Part shown: one piece after another, positions 45,569 through 57,427 of the stretch
Layout of the letters: the number at the start of each line of letters is the position of its first letter
Numbering within the stretch: the stretch's first letter is position 1
From: Bidens hawaiensis
Lineage: Eukaryota; Streptophyta; Magnoliopsida; Asterales; Asteraceae
Direction: 5' to 3'
DNA length: 64,000 nt
Assembly (NCBI GenBank): GCA_021521415.1
Contig: JAIQDT010007664.1
Location: 62,001-126,000 of the forward strand
The notes under the pieces: model-generated
Seen by the model: the letters and a program-made list of their open reading frames with translations, nothing else
The model's database searches: none
What the model was told of the DNA's origin: nothing
Position numbers and translations under genes: made by a program

Positions 45569-48500
45569 GCCGAGCATTTGTGATGGGGGCGAACGAAGCA
45601 CGCCAGGACCCCAGCGTAGTGACAGGTACATTCCTCATCTCTGATCATTACGCTTCTGTATTATTTGATACGGGCGCCGATAGAAGTTTTGTCTCCGTTA
45701 AGTTCCTATCGATAGCAAACCTTCCAATTAGTGAAACCATAGAACCTTATACCGTAGAAGTCGCTAACGGTAAAACCATGATAGTTAATCAGATAGTTCG
45801 GAATTGCCCTTTTATTCTGAACGATCAATCCTTCCTGATTGACTTATTACCGGTAGAATTAGGTAGTTTTGACGTAATAGTGGGAATGGATTGGTTAGCA
45901 CGTAACAAAGTGGAAATAAACTGTGAAAAGAAAATCGTCAAGATCCGGGTGTCGGATGACGAAGAGGTGTTAGTGCAAGGAGAGAAGTCGGGCACAATGA
46001 TACCATTTATATCCCACCTCAAGGTGTTAAAATATATACGCCAGGGATGCGTGGCGTATCTAGCGAGCTTGACGGCCACAGATTCTGAGGAAAAATGGGT
46101 GGATGATATCCCGGTGGTACGCGAATTTCCACAAGTTTTCCCAGAAGAACTTCCTGGATTACCGCCAACCCGACAGGTCGAATTCAGAATCGATTTAATA
46201 CCTCAAGCTGGCCCTGTTGCTAAAGCACCCTACCGACTTGCACCGTCCGAGATGCAAGAATTATCCAATCAGTTGCAAGAATTGTTGGATAAAGGATTCA
46301 TACGTCCTAGTCATTCCCCGTGGGGTGCACCTGTATTATTCGTGAAAAAGAAGGACGGGAGCCTTAGAATGTGCATTGATTACAGGGAGTTGAACAAGTT
46401 AACAATCAAAAATAGGTACCCTCTTCCTCGAATTGATGATCTGTTTGACCAGCTGCAAGGTGCGAGCTATTTCTCAAAAATCGATCTTAGATCGGGATAC
46501 CATCAGGTTAGAATTCAGGAAGAAGATATCCCAAAAAACCGCATTCCGGACTCGCTACGGCCATTACGAGTTCTTAGCTATGCCTTTCGGGCTAACAAAT
46601 GCGCCGGCAGTGTTCACGGACCTCATGAATCGAGTCTGTAAACCCTATCTCGACAAATTCGTCATCGTGTTTATTAACGATATTCTAATTTACTCGTAAA
46701 GTAAAGAAGAGCACGAGCAACACTTAAGAATAATTTTAGAGCTTCTGAATCAGGAGAAGTTGTATGCAAAATTCTCCAAGTGTAATTTCTGGTTACAAGA
46801 AGTGCAATTCCTCGGTCACGTTGTAAACCATCAAGGAATACACGTTGATCCGAGTAAGGTTGAAGCAATTAAGAATTGGCAAGCGCCTAAATCGCCAAAG
46901 GAAATCTGCCAATTCTTAGGCTTAGCTGGATATTATCGTCGATTTATAGAGAACTTTTCCAGCATCGCCCAACCTTTAACTCTCCTGACTCAAAAGGATC
47001 GAAAGTATGAGTGGGGAGAAGAGCAGGAAACGGCGTTTCAAACGTTAAAGCAAAAATTGTGTCAAGCGCCGATTTTGAGTCTCCCCGAAGGAGACGATGG
47101 TTTTGTCGCGTATTGTGACGCATCGCGTAGAGGGATAGGATGCGTGTTGATGCAGAATAATAAGGTTATAGCCTATGCTTCCCGACAGTTAAAAGTACAC
47201 GAGAAAAATTACACTACTCATGACTTAGAACTGGGAGCGGTTATCTTCGCACTTAAAATCTGGAGACATTATCTCTACGGTACGAAGTGCACCATCTTCA
47301 CAGATCATAAAAGTTTGCAGCACATATTCGATCAGAAAGAACTGAATATGAGGCAACGAAGATGGGTCGAGTTGTTAAGCGACTATGACTGTGACATCCG
47401 TTATCACCCCGGCAAGGTTAACGTCGTAGCTGATGCCTTGAGTAGGAAAGATCGGGTTAAGCCATTGCGAGTGCGAGCATTGGGGATGATAGTCCGGTCG
47501 AACCTTTCGGACCTGATTCGAATCGCTCAACGTGAGGCGTTGAAAGATGAACAATTGGAAAAGGAGGGACTTTACGGCAATGAGAGGAATTTCGAACAGC
47601 GCGTGGACGAAATTCTCTATTTCAAAAATCGGATTTGGATCCCGACCCTCCATGACCTTCGTGAATTAATCATGGACTAAGCGCATAGATCGAAATATTC
47701 CATACATCCGGGATCGGATAAGATGTACAAGGATGTGAAGGAGTTCTACTGGTGGCCGAGTATGAAAAAGGATATAGCAACGTATGTCGGTAAGTGCACG
47801 ACTTGTGCGAGAGTTAAGGCGGAACACCAGAAACCCTCGGGGATGTTACAACAACCGGAAATTCCCGAATGGAAGTGGGAGCAAATCACGATGGATTTTG
47901 TGACACATCTCCCTAAGACGTCCCGAGGACATGATGCAATTTGGGTAATCGTGGATCGATTAACCAAATCAGCACATTTTATCCCGATTAGGAATAATTA
48001 TAACACTGAGAGACTTGCGCAGATTTATATAAATGAAATTGTGTCTCGTCATGGGATACCCATCTCAATCATCTCCGATCGGGATAGCCATTTCACCTCC
48101 AATCTTTGGCAAGCTGTGCAAGAAGCGCTGGGAACGCGCATTGATCTAAGCACAGCTTACCACCCTCAGACCGATGGTCAGTCTGAGAGGACCATCCAAA
48201 CCCTGGAGGATTTGCTTCGTGCATGCGTACTGGATTTTAAGGGAAATTGGGATCAACATCTCCCACTCGTTGAATTTTCCTATAATAACAGTTATCATAG
48301 CAGTATAAAGGCAGCGCCTTACGAAGCATTGTATGGTCGGAAGTGCCGATCACCACTCTGCTGGACTGAAGTGGGCGACACCCAGGTCATTAGATCGGAC
48401 ATGGTCCAGGAAACGACCAGCAAAATCCTTGAAATTAGGAACAATCTAAAGGCCGCGCGGGATCGACAGAAGAGTTATGCCGATACCCGTAGAAAACCGT

Positions 48501-48952
48501 TGTCGTTTGAGAAGGGTGATAAAGTGTATTTGAAGGTATCATCTTGGAAGGGTGTAGTCAGATTTGGAAAGGCGGGGAAGTTAACCCCGAGATATATTGG
48601 ACCATTCAATATTACTGCAAAAATCGGTCCCGTAGCATACCGATTAGAACTACCCGATGAACTGAGTGCAGTTCACAACGTGTTTCACGTATCGAACTTA
48701 AAAAGATGTCTGACGGATGAGACATCGGTGTTACCTTTAGAGGGTGTCCAAATAAGTGATAAGCTCAATTTCGTAGAGGAACCCATAGAAATAGTAGAAG
48801 TGAAAATCAAGCAACTTAGACACAATAAGATTTCGTTGGTCAAAGTTAGATGGAATTCGCAACGAGGCCCAGAATATACGTGGGAACGAAAGGACGAATT
48901 CCGGAAGAAATACCCCTATCTATTTCCTCAAAAGGAAGTAGTCAACGAGTAA
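45569..48952 (+). pseudogene. Gypsy pol, copy 2
   Basis: Protease, RT, RNase H, integrase and chromodomain as in copy 1. Lesions shared with copy 1: extra A in 46533-46538, TAA at 46697-46699, TAA at 47678-47680. Private change: the RT catalytic motif reads FIND instead of FIDD (AAC at 46676-46678), a loss of a catalytic Asp. The integrase-chromodomain frame 47723-48952 (409 codons) is intact to its natural end, including D58, D119, E155 and the chromodomain (about codons 345-400). Copy 1 is broken by an extra C in that frame. Neither copy could make functional RT. Confidence 0.93.
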
Positions 48953-48976
48953 AAATTTCGAGGACTTAATTTCTTT

Positions 48977-48989
48977 TACGGGGGGAGAA
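48977..48989 (+). promoter_or_regulatory. Polypurine tract before LTR3
   Basis: The run ggggggagaa abuts LTR3 and is identical to the tract before LTR2. Confidence 0.8.
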
Positions 48990-51900
48990 TGTAACGATTT
49001 CGGCAAAATCAGGTATACCCTAACCGGTATATACTATTTATGTGTTATTTAATACTGAATATATGAATTATAATGTGTTTATACGAGTATGTATGACTCG
49101 CAGTACGAATTATACTCGATTATACAGTTAATCGTATTGGAAATACGATTAACCGATTAACGGTTATTGAAGCCCGAATGAATCGAGGATTACATTATAG
49201 ACGAGATATATGATATTTAGTGATGTTTACGAAGTATTAAAGCTTCGGGATAAGTGAATTAAAGCACAGGAAAGAATTTTCGATTTAATGGTACGTCGGT
49301 ACGTTAAACGAAACCTTTAATACCAAACCGAGCAAGAGACAATTGATCAAGCCAAAAAGATACGCAATTATTAATAATATGATGTTTTAAGTTAATAAAT
49401 GTCATGGTTTAAGTTTTTAAAGTTTTTAAATTGGTTCTATATAAATTTCATTTTTAAGCCGAAAAACTACCGTTTTAGCCTCGTTTTAAGCCGAATTAAA
49501 CATTTAGCCGAAAAACGAACTGAACCAGATTATCCAAAACATTATCCAGATCTCTGATATCCTAACGTGTGGCTAGGAATGGAGAGGTGGGTCCCACCCC
49601 ACCCTTCCCTTGGTTCCGATCGGATAAGGGGGGTGCATCCCCTTTTCCTTTGTTATTTTTTTCACACAAACTAACCAACATTCATCCCTTTCTCTCAACT
49701 CCTTGAACTAAAAACCGAGAATTGTAGCAAGAACAACGAGGTAAAGATCGAGTATTTACGTGTTCATCTTTGTTTCTTGAGTTTATTTGCAAGAAAATGA
49801 GGTTTCAAGTGAAAAAGGGTGAAAACCCGAGATGAAACCGATTCTTGCATGATCAAGTGATGTATACGAGTTATACAAGGGATCTTGGTCCAAGAAATGA
49901 GTTAAACGAACCAAAAACGAATTTTTACGGTTTAAATCTTTGTTTTTAAATCAAAACCGAAACCATGAAAGAAATGGCTTGATTGTGGGTGTAACTTGCT
50001 TGGTGCGGTGTTATTGTGCTTGTAGGTGTTGTATCTAGTGGTTAGCAAAGGCTAGAAAGCGAGATCCTTGCGATTTGAAGCTAGAAACACAAGGTAGTTC
50101 GGTTTTTGTATGATGTTTGTGATTTAGACAGATTGTGATATGATTAGAGTTAGGTCATGAAATTTTACAGAGGTGTTGGATATATAAAAATATGAGTTCT
50201 GTGAAACTTTGGTAATTTTTGGACAAAGGATGAATATTTAATGAATTTAATGCTCGGTTTTGGCCAAAAATGGTGAAAAATAGTTAAATATCATGAAAAA
50301 TTATGGAAAATTCCAGATAAGCTTTTTATAACATGTAAAAGTCACACACAAAATTTTAGGTCAGTTGGAGAAGTTTAAGTAGGCTTTTCGGTTAAACGAG
50401 TTCTAGGGTTTTCTAGCTCGGTTTTAGTGAAAATGGCATGTAAAAAGAGATTTTGGTTCTGGAAAAATTACAGGAGACTATGGGGATGGCAGGGGTCATC
50501 CAGGAAAAATTTGGGGTTTTTCGAAGATCGTTTGGTATTTACGACATATTTAGTGTTTAAATGGTGCTTAAAAATAGATAAATAAATTTTAAATATAAAA
50601 ATTAATTCTGGAAATATTTTTATAAAATTCTCCACTGTCAAAAAGTGATTTTTGCAAAATTTCAAGATCCGAGACTAAACGGATAATTATTTGTGCTAAA
50701 AAGAAAATAAAAACAAACTTTTAAAGCTTAAAACGCGTAAACCGGTAAAGTTCGCCTAAACGAACTGACTGGTGTATAAAAACCCTAAAAATGAACTATT
50801 TTCATATAATTGAGTTAAACAAGTAAAAATGAATCATCCGAAAATAATTGGGATGATTTGAGTAATTTTACCCGATTTAACAGTTTCCGGTGCACTAAAG
50901 ACGGAAACGGGTCCCGCGGCCAATCGGGGCGTCTAAACCGAGCTCTAATTTCACATCTTTAATTAAATTATCAATCAACCACTATTTTCGGGTCATGTGT
51001 GACCAAACTCATTTTTGAAACGTAAAAACGGGTAACCGTGCTATGCACGCAAAACGGGGAAAACAAACTATTAGTAATTTTGACTGTTGAACTCTAAACG
51101 ATATCACAATCTGAGTCCGGAGAAGTGTTTCTGGGTTAACATTGCCCCCGGGAAGGTTACAGTATTGGGTTAACAGTGTCCCCAGATGTACCGGTTAACA
51201 CGGTTAAAGTTATGTTAATAATGTTTGTATAGTAACGAACTTAGGGATCGTATTACAGATCTGGATTAATAGCTGGTGTATTGTGATACCTACTTGTTGC
51301 GATAAGGTGAGTTTCACGAGCCCCTTTTCTGAATTGTTTTTAAATATTTTCCCGGGGCGGAAAGTATGTTACTATTGAAATGTTTAAGTACATACTGAAC
51401 GCATGGATTGGCGTGTATTTATAAATATTTGATTGTACGGGAATCGTACGGAATGGGTACAGTACTGGGTTAACAGTGTCCCCAGATGTCCCTAGAAGTG
51501 TTTCTGGGTTAACATTGCCCCCGGAATGGGTACTGCACTGGGTTAACAGTGTCCCCAGATGTCCCTAGAAGTGTTTCTGGGTTAACATTGCCCCCGGAAT
51601 GGGTACTGTACTGGGTTAACAGTGTCCCCAGATGTCCCTAGAAGTGTTTCTGGGTTAACATTGCCCTGGAATGGGTACAATACTGGGTTAACAGATGTTT
51701 CACTTGTGGGCTCAGCATAATTACATCGCTAATATATGATTATTATAATGATTTGTCACAGTTGTTTAAATTAGTGAAACTCACCAACTATTCGTAGTTG
51801 ACCCGTTTTCTTTACATGCTTTCTAGGTACTCCCAAACTGGAATAAGTGCTACATGCTTGACGATGCGTGTTTTTTTTGTGGAAGCTTAATGATCTTTTT

Positions 51901-52086
51901 GTATTAAATATGTTAATGTATTGTTGGTAAAACTTATGTGTTAACGCCTAGATGGTAACTGAACTCGGAACAATGTAATATGATGTAAATTAATGTAGTG
52001 GTGTTTTCTTTATAAGCAATGCTGTTGATATCAGACGTGTCTGTTGCTTCCCGTTTACGTTTCCGCTGCGGTTACGGGGTGTTACA
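48990..52086 (+). mobile_element. LTR3 (3' LTR of the gypsy array)
   Basis: 3097 bp. It differs from LTR1 and LTR2 at about forty sites by eye (around 1.3%). This reflects the age of the original insertion, in contrast to the much closer LTR1/LTR2 pair. It ends GTTACA and is followed by the target repeat ACAAA. Its last 561 bases are duplicated downstream. Confidence 0.95.
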
Positions 52087-52735
52087 ACAAACACTAAAGG
52101 AAGGCCAGTCTGTTTCGAATCCAAGTTAACATGGGTACTGCACTGGGTTAACAGTGTCCCCAGATGTCCCTAGAAGTGTTTCTGGGTTAACATTGCCCCC
52201 GGAATGGGTACTGTACTGGGTTAACAGTGTCCCCAGATGTCCCTAGAAGTGTTTCTGGGTTAACATTGCCCTGGAATGGGTACAATACTGGGTTAACAGA
52301 TGTTTCACTTGTGGGCTCAGCATAATTACATCGCTAATATATGATTATTATAATGATTTGTCACAGTTGTTTAAATTAGTGAAACTCACCAACTATTCGT
52401 AGTTGACCCGTTTTCTTTACATGCTTTCTAGGTACTCCCAAACTGGAATAAGTGCTACATGCTTGACGATGCGTGTTTTTTTTGTGGAAGCTTAATGATC
52501 TTTTTGTATTAAATATGTTAATGTATTGTTGGTAAAACTTATGTGTTAACGCCTAGATGGTAACTGAACTCGGAACAATGTAATATGATGTAAATTAATG
52601 TAGTGGTGTTTTCTTTATAAGCAATGCTGTTGATATCAGACGTGTCTGTTGCTTCCCGTTTACGTTTCCGCTGCGGTTACGGGGTGTTACAACAAACACT
52701 AAAGGAAGGCCAGTCTGTTTCGAATCCAAGTTAAC
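51526..52735 (+). repeat. 605-bp tandem duplication across the right edge of the gypsy array
   Basis: Unit 1 (51526-52130) holds the last 561 bases of LTR3, the target repeat and 39 further bases of CACTA flank. Unit 2 (52131-52735) repeats all of it, with no difference that I can see. The breakpoints share only ATG (at 51526, 52131 and 52736), which suggests a microhomology-mediated event. The second unit makes a false truncated LTR end at 52131-52691. Confidence 0.92.
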
Positions 52736-52931
52736 ATGAGTTGGTATTCCATCCAAAAGTTCCATTCTTGACCATATTTGACCACGATCACCATATTTGG
52801 CTATTATTTGTCGCGCATTGACTATGTTTGCCTATGAGTAATGTGATTAATCAAGTATTACCAACACTTAGACATAATGTGGTATTTAATTTAAAAGAAA
52901 AAACAAAATTATAATGAGTCATAAGTAGTTA

Positions 52932-53060
52932 GGGTGTGTGTAGTGGTGGGCAGCAAAAAGGCGACAAATGGGATTTGGGGCGAGAGCACCACCCCCGAGC
53001 GACAAACGGGCGATTTGTTGGGAGAGGGGACAACTGCATGTCGCCTGGTGCTCTTGTTTG

Positions 53061-53094
<34 letters not shown>

Positions 53095-53140
53095 GTTTGT
53101 GATATATATATATATAAAGGGCTACCACACCACTACACCC
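52932..53140. mobile_element. Tourist/Harbinger-like MITE, 209 bp
   Basis: Ends GGGTGTGTGTAGTGGTG and (reverse-complemented) GGGTGTAGTGGTGTGG form an imperfect terminal inverted repeat. Flanks are TTA and TAA, both TWA but not identical, so the target repeat is imperfect. The element contains an (ATT)n run at 53061-53092 and no coding sequence. Confidence 0.45.
53061..53092 (+). repeat. (ATT)n microsatellite
   Basis: About ten ATT units. A poly-Tyr or poly-Ile reading through it is meaningless. A shorter ATT run lies at 54487-54508. Confidence 0.9.
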
Positions 53141-53143
53141 TAA

Positions 53144-56100
53144 AAACAAAAACCCATCATTTTTTGATTGGCGCCACGTGTCATAATTCGCTCTAATTTG
53201 TAGCTCATTTCGCTGCACATAGCCTTATAATGTTGGATTACATGTGTTAAAGGCCCGCTCAAAGAATTACTTGATCATATTCACCCAATTTTCTACAAAT
53301 TATTGTCTTTAACATGATCACTATGATTGATCATTATGTGACATACGTCAATGACCATGATTAACCATAACTTGCCTCAAATGACACTAACTTCTATATT
53401 TGTTTCTTTAGCCACCCTTAATTAATTATAATAACCAATGCTAACGCTAATCGTTCCAACAGACATTAAAATAATAAAAGTAAATATAATTTGGGGTGTG
53501 AATTTTTTACATAACATAAAAAATGATACAAAGTTCGTGGGTTTGAGTTTGGTAGAAATAAGCTCAGGTCAGTTTAAAGCGGAACCCAGAACCCGTTTAG
53601 CTAAATGATTCGTGTTTGGATCAACCATGTAGATTCACGGCTTAACCCGTTTAACCTACACACACATAAATGCTTTCATGTAATAACATAAACTGGTTGG
53701 GTACCATATATCAAAATTTAAAACCTATCATGACATAATAAAGTCGTCAAGCTAACATGAGTATTAAGGGTCTATGAAAAGTTAATATGACATATTAAGA
53801 ACAAATAACTCATGATACCTATGTTACTATTTTATATCAATCATTGAGTAAAAACCATGATAAATGAATAATAATTTATATTTTTTAACACTTCCTTGTT
53901 TGATACAAATATTGTTTTATCTTTAAAAATAATCTACACATTCATTTATACATTATATGCATATCTAATAATACAAAATTATGAAGTACAAATATACAAA
54001 ACAAGAAAACGGTTCCCCCAAACCAAAATACAATTTACAAAAGCCCCTCCAAAATAATATTCTATTTTCCCACCTCCAATTCAGTGTTTTGTAATCTCTC
54101 TTTTCCTAACCCTAAATTGATTTCACTCCCCCAAATTGAAGCATACGCAATTATTTGGATGTAGGGAAGACGGGTTGAGGGTTAACAAAACAAGAGAAAA
54201 TCAAGAATCCCCGGATTGATGCGTGTAATCGAGTGGTAAGTATGTTAATTTTATTTTCTTATACATATGCTATGCATTTTCATTGGAAATCTAACTGTTT
54301 TGCTTATAATTTCATTAAATACTCGAAGAACACAATTAGGGCTCATATTATCCGTTTGATCAGGAATGCGATATTTGGATCTGCTGTAATCATAGGCATG
54401 TTATCATGACGATGATTTAATTACACAATCTGTTGTTCTATTCAATTAGTTACCATACTTGATTTTTGTTACCTTTTGACTTTTGTATTATTATTATTAT
54501 TATTATTATATATTACTTAGTTGAGTTTCTCTTTATCTTAACAGTTAGACAAGTTATAATCTATATTTTATTTGAACTTTGGATTATCATACAAATTACT
54601 AAAATAGGACTCCATATCTTTAAAACAATTGGGCACACAAAATCCTATATCAGTATGCCAAGGGATGACATATTTAGAATATAAATCTTTTGGTTGCTCT
54701 TCAATTTTATTTATACTTTTTTGCTGGGTCCAGTTTATGTTAAGGTTTATTGAACAGTCCTTCCATGGGTGAAGAATGCATCTATTTTTTGTGTCTTTGC
54801 TTAATCCCTTTGCATCAATTCAATTTGTTTATTTTGTGTTGCAAAAGTAGAGTATTTAGTTACTGGTTTGTGTGTTTAATTATGAACGTGTCAGGTCAGG
54901 TTAGGTCCACGTTTCTGGTCATATCAGGTCAACTAGAACCCGATTAGAGTTTTCTTTTTTCTTTTTAAATCATTTTGGTTTCTTAGCATTAGTCTTTCAT
55001 GTTTATGGTTAGGCTGCAAGACATGATGATATAGAAATGTTCTTTGGTGATTAGTAATTTAGTATGCTGGCATACATATACGTGTAATCATGTGTTTTCT
55101 TTAAAGAACATGTGACATAATAGTCCTACAAAGATATTGAATACTAAGGATCTATTGTTTTGTATATTATTGCGCGATTACTAAAACTATATAGTGTGCA
55201 TTGTTTATTTTTTTAATGTTTACTCATTACGTTTGTGGCATAGTGGTAATCAAATACATTTTATTTTGTAGTTGAGAATGCTCTTAGAATTTTCAAGATA
55301 CATTATGGGTTTTTCTTTTTATGAGCCAACTTATACTCTCCCTGCATTAGTTTATAAAGAAGAAAAGCTGAAGTATTCTTCACAAAGTCCACATATGCAT
55401 TATGTAGAGGAAATATACAAAAGGTTTCATCTTGTCGTATTATCTAGTTTAGATGTTTGAATGCTAATGTTTGTTATATCTTGTTGTAGGATAGAAAAAT
55501 GCAGCTCTAATCTATCTGTATGACAAGTTTGAGAACTAAATTGATTCATTTCTAATCTATCTACATAAGAAGTTAGTTTGAGAACTAAATTGATTCATTT
55601 CTAATCTATCTACACAAGAAGTTGGTCAATAATAACAAGAAAAGTCTCAATTGCTTGAATGGAAAAGGAATTTGAAGAGGGCTATCAAAGAAAAAAAGGT
55701 TGAGCCGGAAGACACAAGGAAAGATTTTGACACTGCAGTGAAGGTAATATGTTGGTCTTTTGTCTAATTGTTTAGTGTGTGGGCCAATTATAAATAGCAT
55801 TATATGTTGTTTTTGTCTAATTGTTAGGTGTTCGGGTCACTTTTTTACACATGTTTTTCTTTTGAATCAAGAATGACTTCAATAAATAAAAGAACTATTA
55901 TATTTTTTTGAATTAATACTAATGATTATTTATATGGTTTATGTTGGCAGGGTAGATATTAAAAGAATCTTTGGAGCTAAGTTATATGAAAGTGAAAGTC
56001 TCGTCCAAATGAACGTTTAGACTCATTGCGTAAACATTAGGAATTTTGGAATATGTTATTTTATTACACATTTTTTTTCTAACATTTGAAATATGTTTCG

Positions 56101-56204
56101 GATTGTACTTAATAATGAAGTAATAATATTATGATTTCTACATTTACAATTTTATCGAACTTTTGTTTTATATTTTATAATGTAAAATATGTGATTTATG
56201 TGGT
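53144..56204 (+). other. Right interior of the CACTA, transcription-unit-like but unrecognised
   Basis: Mostly AT-rich. At 54080-54240 a CT-rich, leader-like stretch ends in GTG|GTAAGT, a strong donor. Further exon-like pieces: about 55640-55743, in whose frame the word KRAIKEKKVEPEDTRKDF is visible before a GTAATA donor, and about 55951-56017 after a TTGGCAG acceptor. A 49-bp direct repeat (55527 and 55576) lies between. This may be the remnant of a CACTA gene or a captured host gene fragment; I do not recognise the product. Confidence 0.3.
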
Positions 56205-56530
56205 AAAATTATGTGCCACTAAAAATTTGTCACACTTTTTTTAGATTGTGGCAAAAGAAATATGCCCCTAAAACTAGTATATACGTGTAAATAAAAAATA
56301 ATTTTTAGAGGCACAAAACTTATGCCACAGAAGTGTTTTTCTTTATCGTGGCAAAAAAAAGTGCCATTAGATGCCGAAATACTTGTGCGGCAGATCGAAA
56401 AAGTGCCACTAAAAGGCTTTAGCGTCACCGCTTCTAGTGACACTTTTTGTGTGTGTCGCACGTTGTTATAAGGGTCTTTAGTGGCACTTTTTTGTTTTTT
56501 AGTGTCATTTTTTGTATGTCAATATATGGC
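56205..56530. repeat. CACTA right subterminal repeats
   Basis: Words such as gtgccactaaaa, gaggcac, ttatgccac, agtgccatta and tagtggcactttt recur about every 20-30 bases in both orientations. They mirror the left end. Confidence 0.75.
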
Positions 56531-56545
56531 ATTTTTTTTATAGTG

Positions 56546-57427
56546 AGAAGTAATTGAAAATTTCTTAAATGATAAAAATTCCAAATGGAGTGTTAGTATC
56601 TCTGCTCAAGCTGATTAAAAAGGAAGAACCAAAGACTGAGGTAAAAGAGAAACTAGACACTGTAATTGACCAAATTTCAACAACATTAAGTGAAGAAAAG
56701 ATTGTCAAAGACAATGAATTGGAAATTATAAAAATGATAGATAATTTGGAAGAAGAAATGAAGTTTCAAAAGTTCTTGTGCAAGTATGGTGGAAAACAAA
56801 ATTTTTGGTAAAGAATGGAATTCCCTTAGATTCAGTAAAATTCATGTCAAGAAAGGAGATTTTGAGCAACTTCAAGAGAATAAAAGGACAATTGTTGAAC
56901 AAAAGAAGGGCACTACTCAGTCTCTAGAAGACAAGAACAAAGGAATTTCCAAGAAAATGATTGATCTTTCAAAGATGACAATGAAAGGGAAATCCAAAGT
57001 AAAGGAAATCTGTAACAAGACAACATCCTTTGTTTCAAAGCAGAACAGTACAAAGAAACGGAAAAGGTCAATGACTAATCAAGAGAAATCAAAGTAGATA
57101 CACTTGAAGATGGATGAACCTTCTGCTGAGGATGAACCAATAGCCAAAATGGCTCCAGTCAACTGCAACATTATGCATAATGGGATATTTTATGATTCAA
57201 GGACTGAACATCTGAATGTTATGATGGAAAATGGAGAGATTGAGAAAATCTTCTTTAAAAATGACTTCAAAAAGTTCAATCTATGGCAATTGACTGTGAT
57301 TGTAGCACTGCATCTCTCTGACTATCAAGAAAGACACAGGCCTACAAGTGCTAAGCAATCTGAATTGTTAAGATTCTTAATAGAACAAGGAAAGCTGGAT
57401 TTTCACTGTCTAAACAAACACATCTGA
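56546..57427 (+). pseudogene. SIRE element A extra ORF, second part
   Basis: This continues from 24043 after the CACTA; with one AGA counted, the frame runs on for about 20 codons before a stop near 56609. Lys/Glu-rich, coiled-coil-like segments follow (56569-56811 and 56786-57097, ending in KKRKRSMTNQEKSK, nuclear-signal-like). The C-terminal part 57104-57427 (MNVMMENGEIEKIFF-like words, LWQLTVIVALHLSDYQERHR) ends with TGA at 57425-57427. The C-terminal piece has the same position as 4201-3755 of the minus-strand copy, but they look clearly diverged. Function unknown. Confidence 0.55.

Larger units (their letters stand above)
30616..52086 (+). mobile_element. Tandem Tekay/Del-type Ty3/gypsy array: LTR-internal-LTR-internal-LTR, target repeat ACAAA
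   Basis: Three LTRs of about 3.1 kb (30616-33713, 39805-42901, 48990-52086) enclose two internal regions (33714-39804 and 42902-48989) that differ at only about eight sites. The whole is flanked by one 5-bp repeat ACAAA (30611-30615 and 52087-52091). LTRs start TGTAAC and end GTTACA. Domain order is extra ORF, gag with zinc knuckles, protease, RT, RNase H, integrase, chromodomain: a chromovirus, most like the Tekay/Del lineage. Both copies are dead. The single outer target repeat and the hybrid middle LTR show that the array came from unequal crossing-over, not from two insertions. It sits in the CACTA, 109 bases from the Helitron edge. Confidence 0.95.
24044..56545. mobile_element. CACTA (En/Spm-type) DNA transposon, carrying nested insertions; target repeat AGA
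   Basis: The left end is CACTACAAACAAAATGCCA and the right end, reverse-complemented, is CACTATAAAAAAAATGCCA. These are matching terminal inverted repeats that begin with the family-defining CACTA. The 3-bp AGA is duplicated on both sides (24041-24043 and 56546-56548), as expected for CACTA transposition. Both subterminal regions (24060-24345 and 56205-56530) hold many copies of GTGCCACTAAAA/AGTGGCATTT-type words in both orientations, typical binding-site arrays of this superfamily. Removing the Helitron, gypsy array and MITEs leaves about 6-7 kb. I see no TNP2/TNPD-like transposase, so it is probably non-autonomous. It lies in the extra ORF of element A. Confidence 0.88.

Noticed and set aside
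30616..52086. Two independent gypsy insertions side by side
   Set aside because: Only one target repeat pair surrounds the array, there is no target repeat between units, and the middle LTR is shared and hybrid.
52131..52691. A fourth, truncated LTR from another insertion
   Set aside because: It is exactly the second unit of the 605-bp tandem duplication, including flank beyond the LTR.
52934..53143. Frame with a Tyr run
   Set aside because: It is a translated ATT microsatellite inside a MITE-like element.
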